DNA of 64,000 nucleotides from Plicaturopsis crispa FD-325 SS-3. Its lineage: Eukaryota > Basidiomycota > Agaricomycetes > Amylocorticiales > Amylocorticiaceae. Made by a program: the position numbers and the translations under genes. Positions 37,268 to 47,835 of this stretch are shown here, piece after piece. Numbering within the stretch: the first letter of the stretch is position 1; each line of letters starts with the position of its first letter. The notes below the pieces were generated by a model. That model did not search any database and was not told the origin of the DNA. It worked only from the letters and a program-made list of their open reading frames with translations. The stretch covers positions 152,751 through 216,750 of the forward strand of contig KN832554.1 of assembly GCA_000827205.1 (NCBI GenBank), given 5' to 3'.

Positions 37268-37499
37268 ATTGTAGGGCCTTCCGGGAGGACGCTGTAAGGA
37301 AAAGCTAGAGCGCTAAACGAGATTCACGAAAGCAAGGAGGGTGTAGTATACATGCCCGGCTCTGATACCGTCGGCAACCGGAAGCTCTATCTACTTGAAT
37401 TGCTTTCAAGTTTCCGCCACCGTCCTTGGGATCTCTCCTCGAATGGGTCCTCGACAACAATTCTTGCAGGCGGTCACCGTAACGAAAGGGTAGAAACTA
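37268..37499. promoter_or_regulatory. Compact bidirectional promoter, CHS5 and SSN3
   Basis: Only 232 bp separate the two divergent starts. It is assigned as a shared promoter from the arrangement; no specific site is identified. Confidence 0.5.
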
Positions 37500-39020
37500 A
37501 TGCTTGAAGAATGGAACAGTGTCCTCGCTCATGATCCCATGCGTATTTACCGCGCAAAGCGCGACGCCGCTCGTCGCACGGTGACCTCAAAGTACTCCAT
37601 CCTGGGATTCATCTCCTCGGGGACGTATGGACGTGTTTACAAGGCGCAAAGCCTTGAGGACGACAAGATCCATGCTATCAAGAAATTCAAGCCGGACAAG
37701 GAGGGCGATGTCATCACGTATACCGGGATCAGCCAAAGCGCTATACGGGAGATCGCGGTAAGCCCTCCGTGCGCGCCCAGCGGGATATCGCTGAGGCTCA
37801 CAAAAAAGTCAAGCTGAATAGGGAGATATCGCACGAGAATGTCGTCGCTCTCAAGGAGGTCATTCTAGAGGACAAATCCATCTACATGGTTTTCGAGTTT
37901 GCCGAACATGATTTCCTTGTGGGTCGAGCACCAGTTCGAACGAGTCCATGCGACTAACACATAACGCAGCAAGTCATACATCACTACTCACAAACTTTGC
38001 GGTCGCAAATCCCAACCGCTGTCCTCAAGTCACTGATATACCAGCTCTTCAATGGTCTCATATACCTGCACTCCACGCACATCCTACATCGTGACTTGAA
38101 ACCAGCCAACATTCTCATCACGGGTGCTGGCGTCGTGAAAATAGGTGACCTCGGACTCGCGCGTCTTATATATCAGCCGCTCCAGCCACTCTTTGCTGGA
38201 GACAAGGTCGTCGTGACGATCTGGTACCGTGCACCAGAACTACTTATGGGCGCCAAACACTACAATAAAGCCGTGGATTGCTGGGCCGTCGGGTGTGTCT
38301 TGGCCGAATTGGCGAGCCTGCGGCCTATATTCAAGGGAGAAGAGGCAAAGCTGGACTCCAAGAAAAATGTCCCGTTTCAGAGGGATCAGCTCCTGAAGAT
38401 ATTCGAGGTCCTTGGCACTCCCGATGGTACGCCACCTTAGAGCAACGGTAAAAACGTACTCACTCCTTGCTATAGAAAAAGATTGGCCTGGTGTGAGAGA
38501 CATGCCCGAATACCAAAGTATGAAGCGGCTTGACCTGTAAGTGGCAGTTATCCTTGTATTTGCAACATCAATGCCAACGTCTTGACAGATTCCAAAATCG
38601 CCTCGCCGAATGGTGCCAGTCGCGGGTTCGTTCCGCCCAAGGCTACGATCTCCTCAAGCAGCTATTTGCTTATGACCCCGACAATCGGCTGACAGCCAAA
38701 GAGGCACTTTCACATAAATGGTTCCACGAGGACCCGAAACCCACTTGGAAGTACGTCGCTCTCCTTACTCGTCTACATTAGGGTGGTGCTAACCCGTCGA
38801 TAGCGCATTTGAATCCGTGCCGAAGCACCAGATTCCGCCCCACAGGCGTATTACGCAGGACGAAGCGCCGTCGATGATCACGCAGAGCCAGTCCCAGGCT
38901 CAGCAGCGCGTCCAGTCGAAACCAGGAAGCGCGGCAAGCTTCACGGGGACCGGTGGCTATGGCGGCCAAGCTGCGAGTGGAAGTGGTGCACACGGGAGGA
39001 AGAAGGCTAGGCTTGGCTAG
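37500..39020 (+). CDS. SSN3: Cyclin-dependent kinase 8 (SSN3/SRB10), Mediator kinase module
   Basis: Phosphorylates RNA polymerase II CTD and transcription factors as part of the Mediator CDK module with cyclin C. The start at 37500 gives [20 protein letters not shown]. The kinase domain shows: [15 protein letters not shown] (Gly loop); [12 protein letters not shown] (Lys); [11 protein letters not shown], the equivalent of the CDK8 S-M-S-A-C-R-E helix; [24 protein letters not shown], with DLG in place of DFG; and [20 protein letters not shown]. As expected for CDK8, the activating-loop Thr of other CDKs is absent. After the kinase domain a Gln/Ser/Gly tail ends GRKKARLG. Five or six short introns. 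It looks complete. Confidence 0.94.
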
Positions 39021-39160
39021 TCTGCTAAGCAGAAGAGATTGTGCAGAGACTATGTTTCAAGCTCGACCAGTTCATCTAGCGAAGACGTCGCGTAGGGATG
39101 GAATTTGGAACGATGAGGGCAAGCTACAGCATTTATAGAAGAATCGCAGACTGAACATCA

Positions 39161-41405
39161 TTAAGCACTTTCCCTCGCGAACATCTCCGTACCAACGTCA
39201 GACTCAAGACGCGGTCGTTTATACGGCGACGTCGCCATCTCGATGACTTCCTCCTCCGCGGCAGACTTGACGTCCATAGTCTTCCTGCTCGACAACTTCA
39301 TCGCCCATGCTCGCACAACAGCAGTCCAACCCTTTTTGTCGACCCGCGGTAAGACTTTGAGCGACCAATCCTCCTCGATCTCGTTCGTGCGCGGTTTCCG
39401 CCATATGGACCAAAAGAACAGAAGCATGCCCATGGCGAGCATCATGCTGATTGTGAGCACGACCGTCAGAAATACTCTTTTGGCGGTATCTGAACTTGAC
39501 GGGCTGGTCGAGAACGAGAACGCCCCGACGGCGACGGTGAAGAAGAGGATCGACCATAAGAGCGCCACAAGCGGAAGGGACAGGAAACATGCCGTTACGG
39601 TCAGATCGAGTTCGGGTCCTAGGCGATCAACATGGTGGAGGTACTTGTGCTGGGTTTGTTGCGCATGATGAGTACTATAGATTCCTTAGAAAGTGTGCAT
39701 GCCGAGCTCACAGCGTCTTTAAATTCCACGTCGGTCTTTCCGCGATGCTGCCAGACGTGATGCACTCCGGCCACGATGCTCATGACAGAGAACAACGAGG
39801 AAGCCAGGGAGGCCGTCCGTTGCAAGCTGTTCACGTCCTGCGTGAAGTAAAAAGGATATCAGTATATTGCTATATGATACAGCAATTTGTTTCGTACCGG
39901 AACAGCCAAGAACCCTATGTTGGCGCTGGGGTGTATGTTAACATCGGCTATGGCTGCAAGTAGTGTAGCGGAGACCTACGTGATGAATACAGTAGCCTGA
40001 ACATGAACGACCTTTAGAGGCGAACTCTCGAAGCAAGGATTGTTGCACTTACTAGCAGGTTCGTATCTGTATCCAAAAGCCACCAGGCAAGGACACGATC
40101 AGTATCGATAGCAATGAGTGCGAGCACACACTCACCAGCCCACTCCTTCAGAAGGCTCTCCATCAGCGTATGGAAATCGGGCATGTAAACCGTTCCCTTA
40201 ATCCGCGTACTCTGCAGGCGTTTCCGGTACGCCGTGTGCGCGCCGAGCAACAGAAACAGAAGTACCGTGTCCACAGCCCAGACCTTCCAGGACAGCTTAG
40301 GGTGAGCTATGTCACGATAGATACGCGCTTCACGCGTCGCAAAGCCGTATCTCTCCCTACTGTGCTCGATGTGGCGCATCACACGCGCAATGTGCCAGCC
40401 CAGGGCAGGGACAATAGAATCGCCACTTTGAATGCGACGATCTAGAAAGCTGTCATTCAGGACGAGGATTATCCCAAGCAATAAGAAGGCGTCCGCACCT
40501 TTGAGATGACGGTATATCTGGACAAGGCGCACAGCCTGCTCATCTGTAAACGGGAACGTTGTGTTCTTGCGGTCCATAACTCTTTCTAATGGATCATGTC
40601 ATATGAGCGCTAATATATACGAGTATCTCGGAAGGCTTACCATTGGCACCATATGTAAGAGCCTCCAAGAATGCCACCTCCGCATGTATTGAAAGTAGGT
40701 TCCGATGCATGGGAAACTTCTCGAAAATCGACCAGAAATGGGACTGAGGTAGACGTCGCACACCTATGATTTGAAAGTACTTAAAAAAACGGGTGCAGTG
40801 CCAAACTATCTACGTACCTTGTCGCCCAAGATGTGCGAAGGCAAAACAATAAGTCTCGGAGATGTATTCGCACACTGGGCCCTCCGAGCACATGATGTAC
40901 ATCTCCCAGTCGTAGGGAATGCTGTCTGCTGTATTCTCGGCGTCGAGAAGCGAAAGCTGCTCGTTTCGGATCTTCAGGATGGCTTTGCGGGTACCAGCGT
41001 CGTAGATGTTCTCTGTCGTGAGAACTCTGAGGACACGGTGATAGAAGTATAGGCTCCCGTCATGGTGGATCATTTTCTGCCATCTCCTCGGAAACGGTTT
41101 TATCCCGCTAGAACGTTATCTCATAACATTGTTCGAAACATAATTAGGACTGTGACTTACAGGTAAGGAACCCGAATTTCGACGACGGTCTCCTGGACGA
41201 GGTCATCCGCGCCCTCTGACTCGGCGCTGGACGACTCGGAGTCGGAGTCAGAGTCAGCGTCGGAAGACGAGTCGTCGTCCGTATCCGACGCGTATAAACT
41301 TGCGACGGAGCGTGTGCGTTTGATACCGCGTTCTACAGAGGAGGTTCGGGGTAGGAAGTGTCGACTAGCGGTGTGATACGGCAGCGAGAGACTAGTTCCC
41401 GGCAT
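39161..41405 (-). CDS. WW-like domain, multi-pass membrane protein (family member C)
   Basis: The start at 41405 gives MPGTSLSLPYHTASRHFLPR. A strongly acidic Ser/Asp run follows (DTDDDSSSDADSDSDSESSS), absent from members A and B. The WW-like module is RRWQKMIHHDGSLYFYHRVL, again with a single Trp. The middle part (HFWSIFEKFPMHRNLLSIHA; TTFPFTDEQAVRLVQIYRHL) aligns by position with EYRYWSFMESHPAH and PPFSQEECGELMGLL in member A. Membrane segments: LSWKVWAVDTVLLFLLLGAH, LQRTASLASSLFSVMSIVAG, ALLWSILFFTVAVGAFSF and VFLTVVLTISMMLAMGMLLF. A long basic/acidic cytosolic tail ends at 39161. About seven introns. Same architecture as 3774-6898 and 26399-28195; function unknown. Confidence 0.75.
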
Positions 41406-41629
41406 GATGCCCGAGGTAAGTTGGGAGACGAAGAGCAGTGAGGAGGCGGAACTGATGATTTACTACTTCCATACTCGTTATAAGTCGCCAAACGGACTTG
41501 TGATACATCGGGAGCCCTGGTTCTCTGAAAACAAAGGACTTGTTTCGAGCATTACCACTGTAACCGTGACGTACTCAGACCAGAACACAACAAGAAGGAC
41601 CTTTTGAGGACCCAGCGAGTAGTGCCGCC
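41406..41629. other. Intergenic region at the left margin of the transposon island
   Basis: Holds the promoter of WW-like gene C. No supported gene. Confidence 0.4.
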
Positions 41630-43390
41630 ATAACTGGGACATCAGTATTCCCACATTTTTCTTACGCCACTTGCAGGCTCTTGCAGGAGCTTGCACAAGC
41701 TTGCACACCCAGTGGAAAGTCCGGCGAGGGCTTTCGATTGACAGCGAGTAAAGACCTAGCCATCAAATGATCATCGAGCGCTATCGACTGCCGTCGTGAA
41801 ATGCCTCGACGACCTGCTTCTTCGAGATATTATGGTCTGATTATTCTCAGTTTCTCTCCTTTTTCTCCTCGCAAATCCTACAGCTGCCAAGTCGGCGACT
41901 TGCCTTCAGCAAATTCAGTCTCGAATTGCTTACCTAAGTTCGCTAGGCCAGGCGGACTTTCAATGACTTGCCAGTACGGCTGCTTGCATCGTCGTCTCCT
42001 CCTTCCTCTAACACACGACAGTCACTTGTATTTCCCTCTCCCTCGTCGCTCGTTCACCTCTCCCTTCAACGACGCGCCCCTTGCGCCAGCGACGCCCTGC
42101 CCCCTGCCAGTGTCGTTGATGCGTAACTGGCAATGCGCAACCAGCCACGTCACCACGCCCGCTCGACGACACCGTCCTCCGTCCAGCTGGACTCGGGGTG
42201 CAGCTATACGCGGCCCCGGCAATACCTTGCCCCGTCCCCTCCTACTTTGTGCCAGAGGCCCCGCAATGCACCAGCAATTGGCGGGCTTATCCCACGTCAT
42301 TTAGGCATGCGGCTGCCACGCACATTGTAGACGGGTCACGACCCCCACGCCTGCCGCGCTTCGACAGCCTGGGGGAGCTGGCCTTCTCTTCATTCACAGA
42401 GACTCAACTTCGGTCAAATCGTAGGGGCTTGGCCTAGGTGCTCGATGCACGGTAATGCGTAAAAGGTAAGCACGAGCACGATAGGAATTCCAATTTAGGC
42501 TGTATCGTTGACAACAAAACCAGGTGTCACGCAGCCGCCTCCCGCTCTCCAGCACTTCGTAGTATTCCGGTCTAGGTGAGTCGCAGTGCATGCTGTACGC
42601 GCACCTAATTATACTAACTATGACTGACATCTAGGTGTAACTCATTCGCTGGGCACATGTGCTGGCTATGGGCTTGACCGGAACGTTAACACAGTGACGG
42701 AGGGTGCAGTCCGCCGGGGAAAGTGTAGGCAATCGGACACGGCGTAGGTAGCCTGGTGGGGTGTTCCTCGTACTAGTAGGAATAGAATGTAGTATACGCC
42801 CGTATTTGTGTAGTAGTGGTTGTTCCCATAATATGATTTGATTTCCCCCTTCTCGAATAGTTGCCTCGATGGCGCTCGATAGCGCTGGATGAACCGAAGA
42901 AATGCAGTAGAATACGTTTCCCATGTCGAGGTAGATCGAGGAACATTCGAGCAGCGTAAAAGAAGCAAAATCGAATAACTCGGACTCGTTCGACGTAGAT
43001 ATACCTCATTGAGAATCTAGGTAATGATCACATTTCGAGCCGGGTCGATGTCCAGCGATGCAATCGATTACGCTCGCTTTTAATCGAAGGCCCTCGCCGG
43101 ACTTTCCACTGGGTTGCACAAGCGGTGCAAGCGACGTAAGTCGCGAAAGTTCCCAGGTCCGAAAGCTAGGTTCCGAAACGCGTAAGTCCACCTAAATTTT
43201 GGTGTCCTACTCCATTATGCCGGTGTTTCTATGCCTTCAGGAGAGTTCATAAACACTCTATGTACTATAGAAAGTGGTTTCTGATCTATGTACAAAAATA
43301 TTTTGTGCTACACAAATTAAGCAGGAGCAGGCAAATTTCGAGCTTGGGCTGCAAGTGGCGCAAGTGCCCAAGAAAAATGTTAGATTCCTG
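41630..43390. mobile_element. Degenerate inverted-repeat element (non-coding, old)
   Basis: Near 41715 the sequence CCCAGTGGAAAGTCCGGCGA is followed by GGGCTTTCGATT. Its imperfect reverse complement lies at about 43080-43116. Outside this core both sides carry Gln-codon-like strings with CTTGCA repeated (41661-41710; 43117-43140). A second layer of similarity (ACATTTTTCTT ... CGCCACTTGCAG) links 41653-41680 with the reverse complement of 43340-43385. So both ends of a ~1.5-1.75 kb segment are inverted copies, now diverged. I see no convincing target duplication and no coding frame inside. Exact ends are uncertain. Confidence 0.5.
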
Positions 43391-43550
43391 ATGGACTCCT
43401 GTCCTAGAGGAAAACAATTTCAACGGCTTGAGTTGGTTGAATAAAATGGCGTCCATGATGGTAAATACGAGAGGGTTTTTGCAACGAGTACTCAAACTGA
43501 AGGCAGCTGAAGGCGCGAAACCTCCGCGGCAAATTCGCGGCGTTTCAATG

Positions 43551-43555
43551 TTGAC
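43551..43555. repeat. Target-site duplication, left copy (TTGAC)
   Basis: TTGAC directly precedes the left terminal inverted repeat. The same five bases directly follow the right repeat at 56109-56113. Confidence 0.75.
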
Positions 43556-43842
43556 CCTCAGTAAAAACGCAAATTCGTGTGGCAGTCTGCCAGCAGTGCA
43601 CGGACAGTCGTCTGCAAGTCGTCTGCAAGTAAAAATTGACTTTTTACTGTATATTTTACGATTTTTTGACTGGAATGTGACTGCTGTCCGCCAGACTGTC
43701 GTCGCGAGATCTACCAACGATCTCGTAACGATCTGCCTTGTGTTGCGTCCTCAAAAGTCACTTAAAAGTCAGGTAAACTTGAGAATATAGAATCATTGTC
43801 ATTAGGGTCTATGTACTATACAAGAAAAGCTGCAGACAGGTG
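43556..43842 (+). repeat. Left terminal inverted repeat, 287 bp
   Basis: Begins CCTCAGTAAAAACGC. Inside are short tandem units (GTCGTCTGCAA twice in a row near 43607-43630, and AAAAGTCA/TTAAAAGTCA near 43752-43770), which may be protein-binding sites. The inner end is at ...GCAGACAGGTG. The only difference noticed from the right repeat is at about 43827 (AAGAAAAGC versus AAGAATAGC). Confidence 0.85.
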
Positions 43843-44985
43843 CACAGGGGGGTAAACTACCGATGTGATACTGCTACAGTATATGCGGACGCACGAGGAT
43901 ACTGGGCTTTATCACATAGAACAGAGGCAGATAATATTGAAACTGAAATACTCACCTATTCTGCGAGTCCGGAGAGGGAAGGGCACATATTCCTAGATGC
44001 GGTCATTCCGAGAATCAATTCCTTATGAAGGGGTGTTGATGAGCATCGAGAATTGCGATGAGATGGACACAGACACACCTCCTTCCGCTGGCGTACAAAC
44101 CATCTACGTGAGAGAGCACGATGAAGTCACACCTTAACAAGTCGCCGCGCAGACCGTGCGGTGACGGCAGATATTGAAATATATCGTCGAGGGCTATACG
44201 AAAGCCTACTTGCTCAGTGGCCTTTCCAAAAAGTAGAAGGTGATGCTGACTCACGTATTCGCTCGTATGATTTGGCCCTCCAATGTCCAGATCTCGTGTG
44301 TAGGCATAACTAGAAGGGAGAAGACTGGAAGTACATCGCAGTGGCCCAGCGTAGGGCGAGGATACGAAGGCAGTCGGTCGGTTGTCTGCAGCCTGCGCAA
44401 CCGCGCGATTTGCGTCCAAGTCCTTTGTATGCCTTTGTTTGTCTGACACATTTTACACATCTGCCACGCTAGGTTCGGTTCAAGCCCCGTCTCCTTTTTC
44501 GGATGGATATTTCGTGCTCCGCAAGCTCCGCAACATCCGAGGAGAAGGGGCTTGAACCAAGGTCCGTCGAAATCGTAGGTTTTTTGACGGCCTTCAGCGG
44601 TTGCACTGCTGCTCAAAATATTACGAGCTTGCTGTACAATATGAGCTCAGAGGTTTTTCTGAGCATTCTGTCTCTTCGAAATATCGACTCGATGTGTTTG
44701 CGTGACCTTGTAAGAGCGACAAGGTCGGCTTCGTCCGTTGGAAGTTGAGCCTATGTTAATGTGTATATAGCTCAATGTAGAGTACATTTAAAAAAGAACG
44801 GGGAACGTAGTCGCCTAGGACAGACTACTGTGAGCTTTTTGTACACCGGAAGCGATGTATTTGAGCAAGTATTGAGGCCTGTGGATACTCCGCGACGAAA
44901 AAATGAGATATTCGACTTGACTTGACGCAATCGAAAACGCGTCGCGTCGCGTTCCACTCTTTGTCTCCTACCACCGTTTGCTGGC
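43843..44985. other. Element interior between left repeat and helicase start
   Basis: Overlapping short open frames exist on both strands (for example 44015-44449 minus) but none has a recognisable domain. At 44477-44488 and 44547-44558 lie the two arms of a hairpin (GGTTCAAGCCCC and GGGGCTTGAACC), about 430-510 bp before the helicase ATG. Presumed promoter region. Confidence 0.4.
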
Positions 44986-47835
44986 ATGTCAAACTCTACT
45001 ACGCGTTCTACGCGACCCAGCACGCCGCCTCGTACCACAGGAACGCCCCGACGTAGTCATGGACCCCCAAGCCAACACCGAAACATACCCTCCGAGCCTA
45101 CCACGCCTCGTCGACACAAAGCGCCACCTGCTCCCCATCGACTGCGCGGACTCGTATCCCTCCCAAAGCACCTCTCGACTCATGACAAGGTCGAAGCAGC
45201 GCTTGTCGACAAGCTCAAGCTTTCGTTTCTGCCGGATAAGTGGCAGGTCGAACTGATCATGCGCGTACTGCAAGGCTACGATTGTATCTTCTGTGCTGGA
45301 ACCGGGTATGGCAAAAGCCTCGTCTTTCAGGGCCTTGCAGCGCTCGGAGACCGCAAAAAGCTGGTGCTGATTATAAGTCCGTTGAAAGCTCTGGAAAGAG
45401 ACCAAGTTTGTGTTTTCCAAATGTATGACCTATCGGATCTTGCTGATCTGACATTCTCAAGGTCGAGGAGGCAAAGAAGAAAAAGCTGAAAGCGACGATG
45501 ATAAACGAGGATACGTCCAGTACCGCGAGTGTATGGCAGGACGTCCGTAGAGATGCGCAGCTTGCGTATCTTTCTCCCGAGATGGCGCGTTCGGATGGCT
45601 TCACGAAGCTGTGGAAAGACCCGAAGTTCCGCGCACGGCTCACGGCTGTCATCACCGACGAAGCGCACTGCGTTGACGAGTGGGGCGACGAGGACTTCCG
45701 TCCCGACTATCGCAAACTCGACACGCTTCGGAATTTCACGGGCCAGGAGATCCCGTTTGTCGCGTGCACAGCGACTTCATCGACATCGACCTTCGATGTC
45801 ATCTGGAAGACCCTTGGCTTCGGGTACAGACCTTTCTGGGGTATCGATGTCGGTTCTGACCGGCCAAATCTCCTGTATCTCACACGCACGCTCATCAACA
45901 CGAAAAACCCTGTGCTCGACGCCCTCCATGTTCTCCCCACGATCCTAAACGCTGACACTACTCGAGAGGCAATCAGCAAATGCCTTTTCTACTTTGACTC
46001 CGAGGCAGCCTGCAGACTTGCGGTACGGACGCTACGCAAATGTCTTCCCGCCCACCTGCGCGACTGTGTACAAGCATTCTCCTCCGATCTTTCTGAGGAG
46101 GGAAAGCAGAAGTGCTGGGATGGCTTCTCTAGCGGTCGCATACGCATCGTCTGCGCTACGGACGCGGCAGGCATGGGCTGCAACGTACCTGATGTGCGTT
46201 ATTCGATTATCTTCGGCTGCCCAAAGTCGTTGGCAGTAATCGCGCAGAGGTGGGGTCGCGCGGGGCGCGATCGCTTGACCGCGGCCACATGTATTTTACT
46301 GGTTCCTTCGTGGGCATTCCGACCTTCGCCTCCGCTGGTCGGTCTTGCGGTGCAGAAAGTACGAGGCAAAGCGAAGGTCGCGCTCGAACCCAAGTCTAGT
46401 ACAAAAAAACGCGCGAATCTGGATTCCCGTCTCGAGGAGTTCATTAACCTCAGCGCTGAGACTCCCCGGGGTATGTGATCTAGAGCTTAGATTCGAAATA
46501 ACACTGACTCGCATTTGCACAGGCTGCTCGCATCGATACCTTGCGGCCGCGTTCCGCCCCCTCACCCGCCTGACAACATTCCATGACCTTTCCGCTCGTC
46601 ACGCAACCAGCCTTGGTTCGCGTTCGCAGGAATGCTCTTTAGAGCTCAGCTGGACTGTTCTCAACCTACCAGACAGGTCGCCGCCAGCTGATCGTTGCTG
46701 TAATCACTGCAACCCGACGCTCCTCGGGCCGTTCCAACCTGCCTCCAAAAACGATGCACGACTCTTCACTTTTGCTGCCGATTTTATCTATCCACTCGCT
46801 CAGCCCCCATCCCGTCCTCCTTCTCGTGCCTCGGATGGGTCGAATGACACGGAGGCCGGTTCCGTGGCATCCTCCGTTTCAGTAGGTGAACCGCTCAAGG
46901 GTGTCCATGTCCTTCCTGCGGACGTGAAGGAACGTCTGCGCGAGGCACTCCTTGCTTGGCGAGATCAGCGCCATAAGGACACTGGTTCGAGTGTCTTAAT
47001 ATCGTCCTCCTTTATCTTGCCGCCGAAGGTGCTAGAAAGTGTTGTCACCATATGCACCCGATTCTTGAATGAGCCCATCATCGACCCCCAAACAATCCGC
47101 AGGCTCGTCAAGTGGGATCTCGCAACAGATGATAGCCTTCTCACGGTTGCCGCCGTCATCGCAGAGTGGACCGACTATGCCAGGACCTTCGCAACACCGA
47201 AGTCTCAGCACCGGCGTAAAAAGGCTAGGGACGACAAAGATCTCACTCCGCGTGCAAGAATCCCACAGCCTGTCTTTGGCTCGAGTCCCGTGCGGCCGAC
47301 GGTGACCCCTACCTCTCGTGAGTTTCTCATTCGTGTTGACAAACGTGGCCGCTCTACTTAACCCACCCATGTATCAGGTAGCGGTGATATGTTTCAGACA
47401 CCGATTACACCACAGGCTCCGCAGCTTGTACCACACATTCCTTCACAGCTACGTGACTTTGCCCCTGCCGCTCCAGCACATCCACACACATATCCCAGTC
47501 CCCACTACTACGGTTACACGCAAATGACCTTCCCCTACGGCCGCGATGGTACACCATATCAAGCCTACGCACCAAGTTACCCTTCATCTCCGGTTCCTTA
47601 TTCATCCCCATATGCAGTCTCACACTTCCCACCCCCGTACCGACCGCTACCGCCTTCAAATTACATCACCGCGCCGTCGCTCCCGCCAGCATTATCTCAT
47701 CCTAGCACAATCTTTCGTTCGAGTTTTGTACATACATCTAGTTCTTTAGCTGTTCCACCACCACGGTCTCAGCATCCTACCATGTCATCTCCCCAGTTGC
47801 ATACTCCTCTCCCCCACCAAGCGCACCAGCAGTAG
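44986..47835 (+). CDS. RecQ-like DExH-box DNA helicase, element-encoded
   Basis: ATP-dependent superfamily 2 helicase. The start at 44986 gives MSNSTTRSTRPSTPPRTTG and a basic disordered N-terminus. The core shows: the Q-motif-like region (LSFLPDKWQVELIMRVLQGY); Walker A CAGTGYGKSL; LIISPLKALERDQ; motif II VITDEAHCVDEWG; motif III ACTATSS; IRIVCATDAAGMGCNVPDV; and motif VI IAQRWGRAGRDR. All catalytic motifs are intact. A Cys/His cluster follows the core (GCSHRY, then RCCNHCNPTLLG), possibly a zinc site. The C-terminal ~140 residues are Pro/Tyr/Ser/His-rich and disordered. Introns lie after LERDQ, SAETPR and TPTS. The gene lies wholly inside the terminal repeats, and its 3' coding end overlaps the convergent DUF6589 gene by 59 bp. 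Confidence 0.88.

Noticed and set aside
44015-44449. 144-codon minus-strand frame between the left repeat and the helicase
   Set aside because: No domain, no supporting intron pattern, and overlapping frames of similar length on the same stretch. Kept as non-coding for now.
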